Assembly: GCA_024195265.1 (NCBI GenBank)
Contig: JAJLRJ010000011.1
Location: 21,714,027 to 21,778,026, forward strand
Direction: 5' to 3'
DNA from: Dendrophyllia cribrosa
Taxonomy: Eukaryota; Cnidaria; Anthozoa; Scleractinia; Dendrophylliidae
Length of the DNA stretch: 64,000 nt
The position numbers and the translations under genes are program-made. A model generated the notes under the pieces. That model did no database searches. It saw nothing but the letters and a program-made list of their open reading frames with translations, and was not told the origin of the DNA. This document shows, piece by piece, positions 46,670-57,944 of the stretch. Every line of letters begins with the position of its first letter. The first letter of the stretch is position 1.

Positions 46670-47565
46670 CAGGTGTGAAATTCACGCTTGCAAAATTTGC
46701 TCTTAAAATCGATGACAGCCCCTGTTCACTGACTTCTCAATAAATGCCGGACGCTGCTAGAAGAGGAAACCATGAAGCGCATTTTGTCCTTGCTGCCAGC
46801 CGAGTGTCGTTTACGAAGAACTGTTTTACGTGTAGCAACTCTCAAGGTATTAAATGTTATCTCCTCTTCAGACAAATATAAATGGGATACTTCATATGTT
46901 TTTAAATGTATAGTCACGTATTGACTTTGTTGCCAGTTTCAACGGCTTCTAGACGCTAATTATCTCCCCGTGTACAGCAAGTTGTTTGCTTTCCTGAAGA
47001 AGCGTTTGCCTCGGGTAAATTCCACAGAAAGCTAATTTATACTGAAAATATAACAGAATGTAAACTAAACAAGCACACATTTGACCACAAGCAACAGGTA
47101 GAGTTTGGCGTCCTCATTAATTTTTAACCGTTTCATCCGAAGAATGCCCGCTGTTTTGAAAACGTAACACCTTGTTAGGAACGTTTCATTGCAAAAGGAT
47201 TCCTGGCGGCTAGAAATTGGTTTTCGTGGTTATTATAGACATCAGCAGATTCATCTCTGGAGTAAGAGTTAATTTAATAGACCTTACTTTTTTCATCACT
47301 CCCGTGAGTGTATATCTAGCTGGATTTTTAAAAAACCATGTCGCCCTAAGTAAGCGTCTGCGTCCACAATATAAAAATAGGGCCTCACTGGGGCCAGTGG
47401 GGCCGTGTGTTCTGCTGATATGGTGTGAATTGTGCAGCATAGGAGCAAATGTTATTCGACAAAAGATTTGATTGTATTTTCTGGTGAGCAGATGTATTGT
47501 ACTGGCAGGAACGCTAGCTTAAAACTATCCATCAAACTTAGTCGAGCCTAACGATACCGTCAACT
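46670..47565. other. Upstream region of the lipoxygenase, nothing identified
   Basis: No coding homology seen on either strand, in particular no catalase-like exon that would indicate an AOS-LOX fusion. Promoter elements were not identified. Confidence 0.5.
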
Positions 47566-49052
47566 CGTCAGCTGGGAGTGTTATAATTCTGCGAGCCAGC
47601 GAGCCATGCGAGTCACGGTGCGAGCCACGCGAGTCATGCGAGCCATGCGAGCCATGCGAGCCACGCGAGTTATGCGAGCCACGCGAGTCATGCGAGCCAC
47701 AGTATAAATGTTAAGAATTTTTATTTCTTACATTTACATTTTCCAAGCAAGAACAGAAATATAAACATGAAAAAAGGATCGGAATCTGACTGTCCACGGT
47801 CCTTGATTTTTCGTGCCGCCATCTTAAACGCGAGAGAAAACTGGGGAGAGTGCAAAATTACCGAGAGTAGAGGTGCAGGTTAGGATTTGGAGGAGTTAAG
47901 TTTCCGCCCCCGCACCCTTACCTACGAGAATTTTGCACTCTCTGTAGTTTTCGCTCGCGTTTAGGAACCAAGATGGCGGCCCGTAGAACTCAACAATCGA
48001 TCTCTGCTCATCTCAACGATTTCACGTCAAAAAAAATCCGGTTGAAATGTCTCACAATGCACTGAAAACCTTCTACTTTCGTTGGACATTTTTTAAGGCA
48101 ACGCGTCTATTTACATTATTTTATCGAAACTGAGCACATTTGTTTAGAAATGATAAGCCTTGATTGATAATAACTTTTCAGGTATTTTTAAATACCTGTT
48201 TCAAAAAACAAGAGCCATTCAGCGATAACCAAACAAGTCAAACAAGGTAGAAATAGCTACTCTAAAGCGAGATCGTTCTTCAGCTTTTCCGTAATTTCCA
48301 CGTCAGGACTGATTTTTAGTGTCATTCCGATCTTACAAGAAACAATGAATGAGTACCTAGGTAGTTTGCTTATACACTGAAGTTGAGGAAAGAGGCAACC
48401 ACATGCGACAGTCAGCCTACTGTCAGAGTTCTGGTAAATTTGATTCACTAAAGAGCAAACCTGTTAAAATTACGCGATTTACTTACCATTCTTGTCGCCA
48501 ATACAGGAAGTTCGAACTGAACTGAAGTGCGCTGTTCTCTTTTTTCCTGAATGATTTTCCACGTGGATAGCAATGAGTGACAGCTGTCATTGGATACCTC
48601 TACGGTGGAGCCGTATGTTTCATTCTCTCAGAATAAAAAATGATGTCTTGAACTTAAATAAATTTTATCGAATTGTTTTCAATATTTTTGGCGAACATTG
48701 AGCGATTTTAATATAAAAAAATTTTCTTTAAATAACAAAGAAACAAAGAAAACATCGCCCTCACGAGGTTTCATACTCGGCGCGCCAGCAACAGGGAAAG
48801 AGAGAGGACCCTGGGAGCGAGGTAACTCCGTTTACAAGATGGCGGCTAGGCAAGTCGCAGGTAAAACTCCAGGTGCGGGATGTTTGCTGGTGGAATAATC
48901 GACGACCTCCCTGACCAATTGAAGAAAAACGGAATTACTCACAAATGGCTCACAGACATGGCTCGCATGACCCGCATGGCTCGCATGGCTCGCACCGTGG
49001 CTCGCGTGGCTCGCTGGCTCGCAGATTTCGTAGACCCGTCAGCTGGCGTCTC
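47566..49052. repeat. Mirrored 9-bp minisatellite pair
   Basis: Left tract 47589-47700 is a (GCGAGCCAY)n array with GCGAGTCAT variants. Right tract 48949-49030 is its inverse (ATGGCTCGC). CGTCAGCTGG also flanks both in inverted order (about 47567 and 49037). Read on the plus strand, the right tract encodes a spurious Met-Ala-Arg repeat. Confidence 0.7.
47816..47976. repeat. Inverted-repeat MITE with GCCGCCATCTT ends
   Basis: CCGCCATCTTAAACGCGAGA at left mirrors CGCTCGCGTTTAGG..AAGATGGCGG at right; GAGAGTGCAAAATT is mirrored inside. Confidence 0.65.
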
Positions 49053-49725
49053 GGCTAGCTTCAACGCTTTCTTGATAGGCTCGACAGGCTAAAATTAAAT
49101 TCTAGTGGCAGATAAGTTCTGAAATCTTGAATGCTTACTCTTTAGGACCTTTAGCCGTAATTCAGCCTTTAATTCAAGTGAATCGATAGAATATTATTCC
49201 GCCGAGTTATGAATTCTCAAAGGTAGGCATGAAGAATTATAATTTCTCTCAGTCATAAGTAAACAAACTGATACGATATGAGTCGTCGTGCGATTTCGAT
49301 TTACACTGCTGAAATATAATTTGTAGTGGAAGAAAAATTCTAAACTCTTGATAGCCTACTCTTTAGCTGAAATTCAGTCTTTAATTCAATGGAATAGATG
49401 GAATATTATTCGAGTTTTGAGCATATGAAGAATTGTAAGAGAATTATCAGAACTACTTCCGATTTCGTCAGTTCTTCGCTTTGATTGGTTGCGATTGACA
49501 ATTTTATCATTACGCTGATGGCAATAGTGTTCGCTGACTACGTCAGCAGAACACAAAAACTAAAGACTGTTGATAGTCTTTTTTTCTCTCGCTCTCGCTC
49601 CCTTCGCCTCTTCTCTTTCTTTTCTGTGATTTTTGGGCTGATCGGGGTCACAAAAACCCTTGTTTGGCCTAGATGTTGTGAAACTGCTGTAATTTTAGTC
49701 GGCCATGTTTTCAAAAATTCAGCTA

Positions 49726-50611
49726 CAGTCGAACCTCCGGTTGCGACCACCTCTCGTAAGCGACCACCTCTCCTCAGCGACCATGCAGTTTTCCAAAATA
49801 CCAAAAGTTTCCAAGTCAAATCACTATATTTGGAACCTCTTGTAAGCGACCACCTCTCGTAAGCGACCGCGACCACTGTTAGAGCTAAAAGTTTGAAATT
49901 TTCTTTTGTTTTTAACGTCCCGTAAGCGACCACTTGAAGCTACTTGACAGATAATAGAGCGGAAATTGGATAATGAGGTGTTGTAACATTATCGCATTTC
50001 TCAAGACAAGACCTGTTTTTCTCGTTCAAAACCTATGCCGAACTCAAATTCTCAAATTCTTCTACAAATGGTAGGAGGGTTTAGTTTCCGAGCTGTAAAC
50101 GATGTTTTTGACTGTTCGGCCTCAGTTTCGGGTTAGATAATGGCCATAAAATGGCATTTGTAGCCTAAAAAAGGGTCTTTTTGGTGGAAATTTGGTTAAT
50201 GTACAGTTTTTTACGCTTGTTAACATGTAAATCACCAGTAATATAAAAGGGCTGTCAAATTTAAAGCTAGCATTCCAATCCTTATTAGTTCATGTTCAGT
50301 TCCCCTTAACGTTTAGACAACATTAAAGATTCAATTTGTAACTATCGTGAGACTTGTTCCATTCGCCTTATTAGGTAAATTAACAGAAGCGAACCATGAA
50401 ACTCTGAATAAATATTTTGGAAAGCTTAAATATTTTTGTGACTACTAAAAGTTATTACATGGGTTTAGATGGGCATTGGCACATGGGATAAGTCTCTGCA
50501 GTAAGGCAAAATTTTGACCCAATATGGTCTGAACTCTCGTAAGCGACCACCTCCCGTAAGCGACCACCTAGGCTTGACATTTTGGGTGGTCGCTTACGGG
50601 AGGTTCGACTG
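49726..50611. mobile_element. 886-bp pogo-like element
   Basis: Ends CAGTCGAACCTCC and inverse with TA flanks. The octamer-rich text GTAAGCGACCACCTC is repeated near both ends. No transposase ORF is seen. TIR and TA target suggest the Tc1/mariner-pogo group. Confidence 0.7.
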
Positions 50612-52740
50612 TATATATCTCAAGCAAACGCTGTGGAGTGTTCCAGAAAGCGCTGAGTTTGGTCGGAAATCGCTTTTTGGCATTTTCGCGATCATTGTCG
50701 CCATACTATCGAGATAATTATCGGCTCAAGCAAACGGTGTGAAGTGTTACAGAAAGCGCTGACGTTGGCCGGAAATCGCTTTTTGGCACTTCTCCTGATC
50801 ATTGAAAACCATGTCGCCCTAATGAACTGTCTGTGGGTGTGCTTGGCCTTGTTTTTTTTTTGTCGTTCTCTAAACTCCACAATATAAAAACAATAAAAAA
50901 AACCCTCTTCTCTTTCTTCTCTGTGATTTTCGGACTGATCGGGGTCTTAAAAACCCTTGTTTAGCCTAATTGTAGTGAAACTGCTGTAATTTTCGTCGGT
51001 CATTTTTTAAAAAATTCAGCTACATATCTTTTCATTGTTATATTTTCTTACTATCAAAACCTCTTTGTACGAATCATGTCAGGGTAGCCGAAACCGATGT
51101 AACCTTTCAAAGAAAATTGTAGAAATCATATTTTTCCCAATATTGTTTTACACTGGATGCTTATGAAATTTTTTGACAAATGAATTTATAGTAGGTGAAT
51201 GAATGCCAAGAAAGCGTTTGGAAACAATGGAAGCAGTTCCCAGTGGCGTTATCTGCTTCGCTTCCTTCAAAAATTGGAAATTGGTCATGCTCACTAGTTG
51301 TTGTTTTGTATAGGTTGTCAAAAGCCACGTTTTCACTAGCGTGCACTAGCGACGGCGCATACACGCAAGCGTAATCATAAGATACTTGCTTCAACGTGGA
51401 GGCGTGGTGGTGTACGGATTACTGCGGTGGGTCGGTGGTTTCAGCTCCGGCCAAGACACTTTGCTCTACATTGTCTCTCTCCAGCTCTCCACCCAGGTGT
51501 ATAAATGGGTACCGGCGACATAATGTTGGGGGAAACCCTGCGATGAATCGACTAGGAATCCTTCAATTTGGAGGGGGGGTGGGGGGAGGCAGTAGTAATA
51601 TTTCTAGTTGCTTTAAGTACTACCGAAACCGTGTGAACTCCGGGCCGTGTGGCCCATGTGCCATGTGTGGCTCGTGCGTGACTTTACCTTACCTTTAAGT
51701 ATCAAAGGGGCTCTAAGAGCCATCTCGTGAATACGAAACAACCATAGGTTATCGGGTGCGTGAGAGGAAGGGGTTATTTTACGCTATTACATTCGCTAAC
51801 AGGCACGCGCGAGAATCCACGTTTTTGGTGCTTCGTGCCTTTACGAGCAGCGGGCAGCGATTTGAGCGACAAAGCATGAAAAAGCCTAAAACAAAGAGCA
51901 AAAGAAAAAACAGTAAAATGATAAAAACTAATTTGCCAGTTTAATTCCATTTGCAATAAGCGTGTTCAGTTTACAAATAAGAAAACATCTTATTTTTGCG
52001 TGACATAAATATGCACCATATCATATAAACTCACATGTTATACTCAGAGTTACGCCAGTTATTCACTTACATAAATCATCTTTTCACACGTAATACACCG
52101 GGGAATTTTACGTCTGAGGGACATCTCTACCCGAATACAATATCTCGTCAATTACACTTCACGTATTAACGAGATGATATTCAAAGTACCCTTCGGGCGA
52201 TCTCCTGTAAGTTTTTTCCCATCATGCATTGCTGTCATATAATGCGCGAATATTGTTTTGGATGTTGCAATGGGGCATTTAGGTTAGGGTACTAAATAAA
52301 ATTCGATTTGTTTATGATTTTTTCAGATTAATCGAAGATCGAGTAAGCTTAAGTCTTATGTTGAATCACATCATCTGTGCTGCTGCAATGTTATTCGCTT
52401 ATGACTAGTCGAATTTTCTATATAATTATATTTGCATGTAGCTGAGTAAACGTGAACCGGAATATGTCTCTATAAAAAAGCAACGCAGCTTTCACGCTGT
52501 TTTTTCCGAATCACAACAATAACACTAAAGCAAAAAGGTTTGCAAATTGATTGACTCTCAAGTGGCGGCTAATTAAGGGTGAACAAAAACATTAAGCAGG
52601 GCCAGGAGCCGGGGTAATAGGCTCCTGGCAGGGCGTAAATCGACATCAATACTACTTCTTTCAGCTGTTAACAAACATGCCGAACGCACTCTTTTGATCT
52701 GTGATTACTACTAGTAAAAATATACAATGCTACAACCGAC
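50612..52740. other. Intergenic, repeats only
   Basis: Contains a second diverged copy (50880-51010) of the sequence flanking the pogo-like element at 49600-49720, a Harbinger-end fragment near 51330, and a G-rich tract near 51570. No gene supported. Confidence 0.5.
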
Positions 52741-54171
52741 TTAGATCACTGTGAACACAAATTCGGCGAATTGTCCCGATTGTACACTGGTTGGCGACCC
52801 AAATGAGTCGGTTTTGCACGTCACAAATGCAAATTTCACACCAGAATGCGCTATTTCAGAAAGGCCTCCCTCCCCATACCAGCAGGTAGGACCAGTTATT
52901 ATAGCGTTAAATATGTACTGTAGGTTTGGTTTTAAAACAATTGGAGAATCAAACACCATTTCGAAACCTCGGTAATCCCCAAGATCACTTCGCATAAGCT
53001 TGGAAAAAAAGGTCCCTGTTACATTTGCGAGATCACTGCCCCTCAAGATTTTTACCTTCATGGTCACTGAAAATCTGAATTCCTTGCTACCAAAAAAGCG
53101 CACTGCATGTAAATTTATGTTTTTATCTACCTTCATAAGGATTGCTTCGGGAAGTTCGCGACAAAAGCTCCACCCAAAATTTAGGGACCTAAACCTAGAC
53201 AAAAAATTACGATGCCCAGCTCTTTTTTTCTCGAGAAATCCTAATGGAACTTTCAGCACGGAGTTAAAGTACTGTATCATGCGTTTCGTCTCTTCTTGGG
53301 TAAGAATGTCAGAATCAAGGACGACTTTGGAAAATTCCTTTTTTGTCATCCTCGGGAATCGAATTCCCTTGACGACGCGTTCTCCAAGAATCCTTCTTTT
53401 CACGGAGCCTTCTGCTGCGACACCTTGCTTCTCACATGCCTTTTCAGCCCAGCAATTGATAGCTTTGAAAAACTCTATTTCTCTGATATTCAAGGAATCC
53501 TTCTTCACTAATTCCTCAAGTATTGACCTCTCGACTGTCAAAAAGCCATCCGATATCACCGCTTCGTCTGTTTCTTTCTCGATCACTTTCCAGCAGTGAG
53601 ACACCAGATCTTTCTCTTCATATCTCTTTGCGTCCGACAAGATGTAAAACACACTTGATGCGTCCAAGTTCTCTTGGAGGAATACAGAGCATTTGTGGGC
53701 CAGAGAAGGCAACATGTATTTCTTCGCTAAATATAGCAAATCCATCACATTATTCGGTTTTAAGTTCACCTCGTCGCTGTACATGAAACGAAACAACTCC
53801 AACACGCTCTCGTACTCACAATCAGAGATCTCTTCAGAATCTTTCGTCTCCGGCAGTTGACCGTAAAACATGGTAAAAAACACTTCACTACTGATCGCCA
53901 ACACGAACTTGTGAGCTGGAATCGCCTTCAGGCTTTCTTTTCCGTTCTGGGAATCTCTAACAACGAACTTCACATCGCTTAAGAGTTCTTGGTTGAAAAT
54001 AGCCTGACATCTTTCTCTGATAGTACTCCTGGTTGTTGCTTGCCAAAAATCTTCCCTGCTTGCATTAGCGGACATAACTGACCCGACTGTGTCGTTTAAT
54101 TTTCGCTCGCTTCTTTGCTCGCTTTGCTGCAAACAGCTGCATGCAGCTTTCTTATGAAAAGAGCCACGCAT
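52741..54171 (-). CDS. BTB-BACK-PHR domain protein (BTBD1/2/3/6-like), single exon
   Basis: A 476-residue intact ORF. BTB/POZ lies at about 58-165 (ELLSDVKFVV, IPAHKFVLAISSEVFFTMFY). BACK follows at about 172-275 (YILSDAKRYEEKDL, WAEKAC). A C-terminal PHR-like beta domain covers about 325-476 (FRFSVTMKVKILRGSD, GVKFAFV). In characterised relatives this architecture is a substrate adaptor for Cullin-3 ubiquitin ligases, with PHR binding the substrate; that role is inferred here. The first ATG is at 54171. A second at codon 33, just before SANASREDFWQ, would give a start closer to relatives. The lack of introns could mean a retrocopy origin, but the frame is intact, so I call it functional. Confidence 0.92.
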   Translation of the reverse strand: MRGSFHKKAACSCLQQSEQRSERKLNDTVGSVMSANASREDFWQATTRSTIRERCQAIFNQELLSDVKFVVRDSQNGKESLKAIPAHKFVLAISSEVFFTMFYGQLPETKDSEEISDCEYESVLELFRFMYSDEVNLKPNNVMDLLYLAKKYMLPSLAHKCSVFLQENLDASSVFYILSDAKRYEEKDLVSHCWKVIEKETDEAVISDGFLTVERSILEELVKKDSLNIREIEFFKAINCWAEKACEKQGVAAEGSVKRRILGERVVKGIRFPRMTKKEFSKVVLDSDILTQEETKRMIQYFNSVLKVPLGFLEKKRAGHRNFLSRFRSLNFGWSFCRELPEAILMKVDKNINLHAVRFFGSKEFRFSVTMKVKILRGSDLANVTGTFFSKLMRSDLGDYRGFEMVFDSPIVLKPNLQYIFNAIITGPTCWYGEGGLSEIAHSGVKFAFVTCKTDSFGSPTSVQSGQFAEFVFTVI

Positions 54172-54928
54172 CTTTATGGTGGCTCATGCCAGACAATATT
54201 CAAATATTTTATAAATTCAGCGGCTTCATTTTATTTTTGTTTAAAATTTTAGATTACCTTTCTATTCAATTAAATATCAATTATAGTAAGCGAAGTTTTG
54301 GAACACATTTTGAAATGAAATTTAGCCATAAAATTAGCGAACAACATGACAGCATTGTCAAAAAATCCAACATAAGGACAGCGAAAGCTTCTAGTTTTAT
54401 CGGTAATTTCGTTTGCAATTTCAATTATCTGTATAAGAGCATATGTTGTAGCATACTTTTATTACATTTTTATCATGAATTTCCTTTGCTGTATGTTTTC
54501 AAATGGCTGTCGTATTTTCTTTTTCATATGCGTTCTAATTTATTTTTATTGCTTCTCTATGATATTTTGCAGGTCAAGTATATTTTTTGTGCCCATTTGG
54601 AAAACATGGCGAACGGAATCGTTTTAAAATATGATAATGAGAAAAGTTTTATAATTATAATTAAAGTTTAAGTTTTAATTTGTTTTTTAACTTTTTTTTA
54701 AAGTTTAAGTTTTATTATTTTTTTATAATTTCCTGAAGTCCATACGTTAACTGTTGATTAGGATATAGAATATTAACGCACAGACGCTGTTATCTGTCGC
54801 TTACATAGTCTTATTTAAGCTTTGTAAATTACTGCACCATCACACTGAAGATGGGAGTTGAACTTTCGAAACATGAACTGTCTGTATTAAAAGTTGTAGT
54901 ATTCGCTTTAAGACTTACTAAACAGTTG

Positions 54929-54959
<31 letters not shown>

Positions 54960-55930
54960 TTTTACCAACTGTTAAGCTCCGCGCCTCGAAAACTGTTAAA
55001 TATTTTGTGCGTACGTTCAGTCGTCGTCTCAAATTTATTGCTGAATTGAATACAACTGATTGTTTTGAACAGACGAGAAATATTTTTGAACGCCAGCATA
55101 ATAATTTTGATGTTTTAACAGCTTGGCCAACTCTATCTAACAGAGAGGCCTTTTCAAAAAAATATTTGAAGGATCTTGATAAACACAATAACCTCCTGAT
55201 TTGGCTTCAAATTAGTCCTTGGGCATTGCCTGTTCCAGATACCACACAGCTCCCTGGGTATCACGCAGCTCTTCCTTAAAAGACCCCCAGCAGAGATTTT
55301 AAAGAACCCTATTCTTTCTTGATATAACGACTTTCCTCGGTCATGACGTTTAAGGGAATAAAAGTTTGACTTGCTTAATCTAACGAAAGTCTTGTCAACC
55401 GTCATGTGATAAACCCTGATAGATGACGTCACAAAACATGTTTTTTTGAAATGGGGTACGTTTGCACTCAAAAAATTTGAAAACTTTCGCCGTCAAAATA
55501 CTCAGAACGTCTTTTTGCGATGTAACTACGCCTTTTAAGGTGGTATCCATCATATATCTTGTCAGATATTTTGACATTTGTTATGTCACGTGACCTGTTT
55601 TTCTTAATTGGCGGTTCCCATTAACACATGGACACGATTAAAAGGCGGCATAATCAAGCCCTCACTATAAGTGATAGAACAAGGAATAAACAATGTATCT
55701 AATGTGACTTTCTATTCCCCATTTTCGTTAGAAGAATTTAACCGTTATAAGGCGAATGCAAGTCACGTGACACAAACTTGACAAGAACACATTGATCAAA
55801 TGGATGCAAATGCGAATAAGAAAATGCTAGCCAAGTTTAATTAAGATTAGAGAAATGCTTTTGCTTGAAATAAAAACCCACGAAATTATTGGTTGAGTCA
55901 AGCCTTAACATACTTGAGTCTATTGTTTTC
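54172..55930. other. Upstream of the BTB gene, nothing coding identified
   Basis: AT-rich. A 176-codon ORF at 54141-54671 overlaps the BTB start on the opposite strand and reads Phe/Leu/Ile-rich low-complexity text; not accepted as a gene. Confidence 0.5.
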
Positions 55931-56228
55931 AGGGCTAGGGTCCATTGTAGTGTTGTTTGTTCTATTGGTTACTCAGCAAATCAGAAAAGACCTTGTAAGA
56001 GCTGCGTACTGCCCGCCTGTTCCTCAAACAACAATTTTTTTTTGATACACGGGGTAGTGAACCGGCTTACAGTTCTCCTCGAGTTTCCCTCTCGGCAAAC
56101 TTTTCGCTTCTCGAAACAGATAATGTCCGTGGACAAATATCCGTGTATATTAGCTTATATTTTCGCACCAAATGGCAGTTATGATAGATAGATAGATAGA
56201 AACTTTATTTAAGTGTCAAAAGACCTTA

Positions 56229-56385
56229 TAGCCTGGGTAAACCCATACTAATTTGGGGGACACATAAAAATATTAAAAAAAAAAAAATATATGCTTCTGC
56301 CTTATTCTGCCTTAGCCTGGGTAAACCCATACTAATTTGGGGACACATAAAAATATTAAAAAAAATATATATATATGCTTCTGCC
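56229..56385 (+). repeat. Tandem duplication of ~75 bp
   Basis: Two copies of CCTGGGTAAACCCATACTAA..ATATATGCTTCTGCC, next to a GATA microsatellite and ACTTTATTTAAG, which resembles the reversed tail of a LINE. Confidence 0.6.
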
Positions 56386-56749
56386 CTATTCACGATAGTC
56401 GTCATGTTGGTGGCAACATTATGATGTAAATTAGCCATGTGCTTTGCCAGGGGTCAAACAATAGATAAAAGAACAATTTTCGGAAGTTCGGTTCTTTCTA
56501 ACGCAATGATACTTTTTTCATTGATATCAATATAAACATTAATACAATGAAAAGGAGATACCCGAGGTTAACCCTATCAAGGGTAACTCCGTTTGAATTG
56601 GTTGCTCTATGTATTAGTTTTGTTAACTACGCAAAAAAAATATCAGCATAATAAACAACTGGTTTGAGATTTCCCGAATTTGAGTTGTTTGCCCCCTCAG
56701 AAATCACGTGGTAAATTTGCATAATAATATAAAAACCAACTTCGAAAAA

Positions 56750-57020
56750 TTAAAGTGCAGGTTTGGGTAGTGCTTGATGTAAGCCTGATTTTTCAAATTT
56801 CTTTTGTTTTCAGCACGAACTGCACGTGCTATGCGTCCACTTCTTGTCAATTTGCATACGGTGCACATTTGTATACGAACTAGTGCTACGTCCTAGCGTT
56901 CCTACATGTACTCTGAATTCCATTGTGCCATTCTAACAAAGGAGACTTGAATAATTACACCCCGGTGAGGCTGAGCCTGCACATAAAAGATTATTATGGT
57001 ATTTTCCGAAGTGGCCTCAA
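56750..57020. repeat. Dispersed repeat, copy beside heptamer array
   Basis: Counterpart of 23800-24060. A further related piece (CAGGGCTAGGGTCCATTGTA) is at 55930-56010 in reverse orientation. Confidence 0.6.
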
Positions 57021-57102
57021 CTGCTGACTTGGGTATCACTGTGTCCCCGTGATGCTGCTCAGTCTCTCCACTGTTAGTGTGACCCGGCAGGGGTAATTTG
57101 GC

Positions 57103-57350
57103 GAACGCCAAACGCCGAACGCCGAACGCCGAACGCCGAACGCCGAACGCCGAACGCCGAACGCCGAACGCCGAACGCCGAACGCCGAACGCCGAACGCC
57201 GAACGCCGAACGCCGAACGCCGAACGCCGAACGCCGAACGCCGAACGCCGAACGCCGAACGCCGAACGCCGAACGCCGAACGCCGAACGCCGAACGCCGA
57301 ACGCCGAACGCCGAATGCGAACGCCGAACGCCGAAAGCCGAACGCCGAAG
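57103..57350. repeat. GCCGAAC heptamer minisatellite
   Basis: About 30 tandem copies of GCCGAAC, perfect from about 57113 to 57317, then slightly degenerate. Because 7 and 3 are coprime, every frame is open and reads a 7-residue repeat; these are not genes. Array-like units recur at 57906-57922, past an inserted element. Confidence 0.95.
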
Positions 57351-57352
57351 CA

Positions 57353-57902
57353 ATTTTCCCTTTCGTAAACAAGCGATGCCATTTTAGCGACACTTAACTT
57401 AGAATATTTTTCACCAGTTTTTGAATTTCTTTTTTCTATCAGAAAAAGAAAAATGAAATTAATTACCTAGAATCGAACCCGGAACCTCTACATGCTAACA
57501 TCCCTCTTTCACCACTAGACCACTGGTTTGGCCCGGCAAACCCAAGAAAATTTAAATATAAAAGGTGCTTTTCTTAATTGGTGATCTATAACTCTAACCC
57601 TATCCCAAGATCTAACCTTATCGCGAATCTAGCTTAGGTCTAATAATCGCTTCACCTACTTTCATTCCAATCCAGGTATAAACACGAGAGAAATGGCATC
57701 GACCATTACAAAAGGCCTGGTTACTAATTTGTTTAACTGCAAGATCCTGCTGGTTTTTCGTTGGATCTCACAGGAGGAGACTTAATCAGCTAAAATGAAT
57801 CAATATACTAACGAGAAGTCCAAGGACTACTGCAAAGCTAATGAATGCTAATGATGGCATCGACCGTTACAAATGGCATCGCTTGTTTACGAAAGGGAAA
57901 TC
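57353..57902. mobile_element. Composite TIR element with tRNA-like core, copy 2
   Basis: Same ends and minus-strand tRNA-like region (57467-57545) as the 33017 copy. AGCAA occurs immediately on both sides, a likely target duplication. It sits at the edge of the GCCGAAC heptamer array, with array-like units on both sides. A roughly 110-bp unrelated insertion lies at 57728-57840. Confidence 0.65.
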
Positions 57903-57944
57903 AGCAACGCCGAACACCGAACATTGCTCTTTAAATACCCACAA

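Noticed and set aside
48257..48520. Minus-strand coding-like text (VNQIYQNSDSRLTVACGC) with a GTAAGT and an ACAG nearby
   Set aside because: The putative donor and acceptor are only about 26 bases apart, too short for an intron, and no neighbouring exons were found.
48838..48862. AAGATGGCGGCTAGG start followed by CGCAG|GTAAAA, like a first exon
   Set aside because: AAGATGGCGGC recurs at the ends of a MITE at 47970, and no downstream exon was seen.
54141..54671. 176-codon plus-strand ORF upstream of the BTB gene
   Set aside because: It overlaps the BTB start on the other strand, is Phe/Ile/Leu/Lys-rich in an AT-rich region, and has no recognisable domain.
56902..57397. Several long overlapping ORFs with repeats AFGVRRS and RRTPNAE
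   Set aside because: They are produced by the 7-bp tandem array, which keeps several frames open. No flanking coding sequence.
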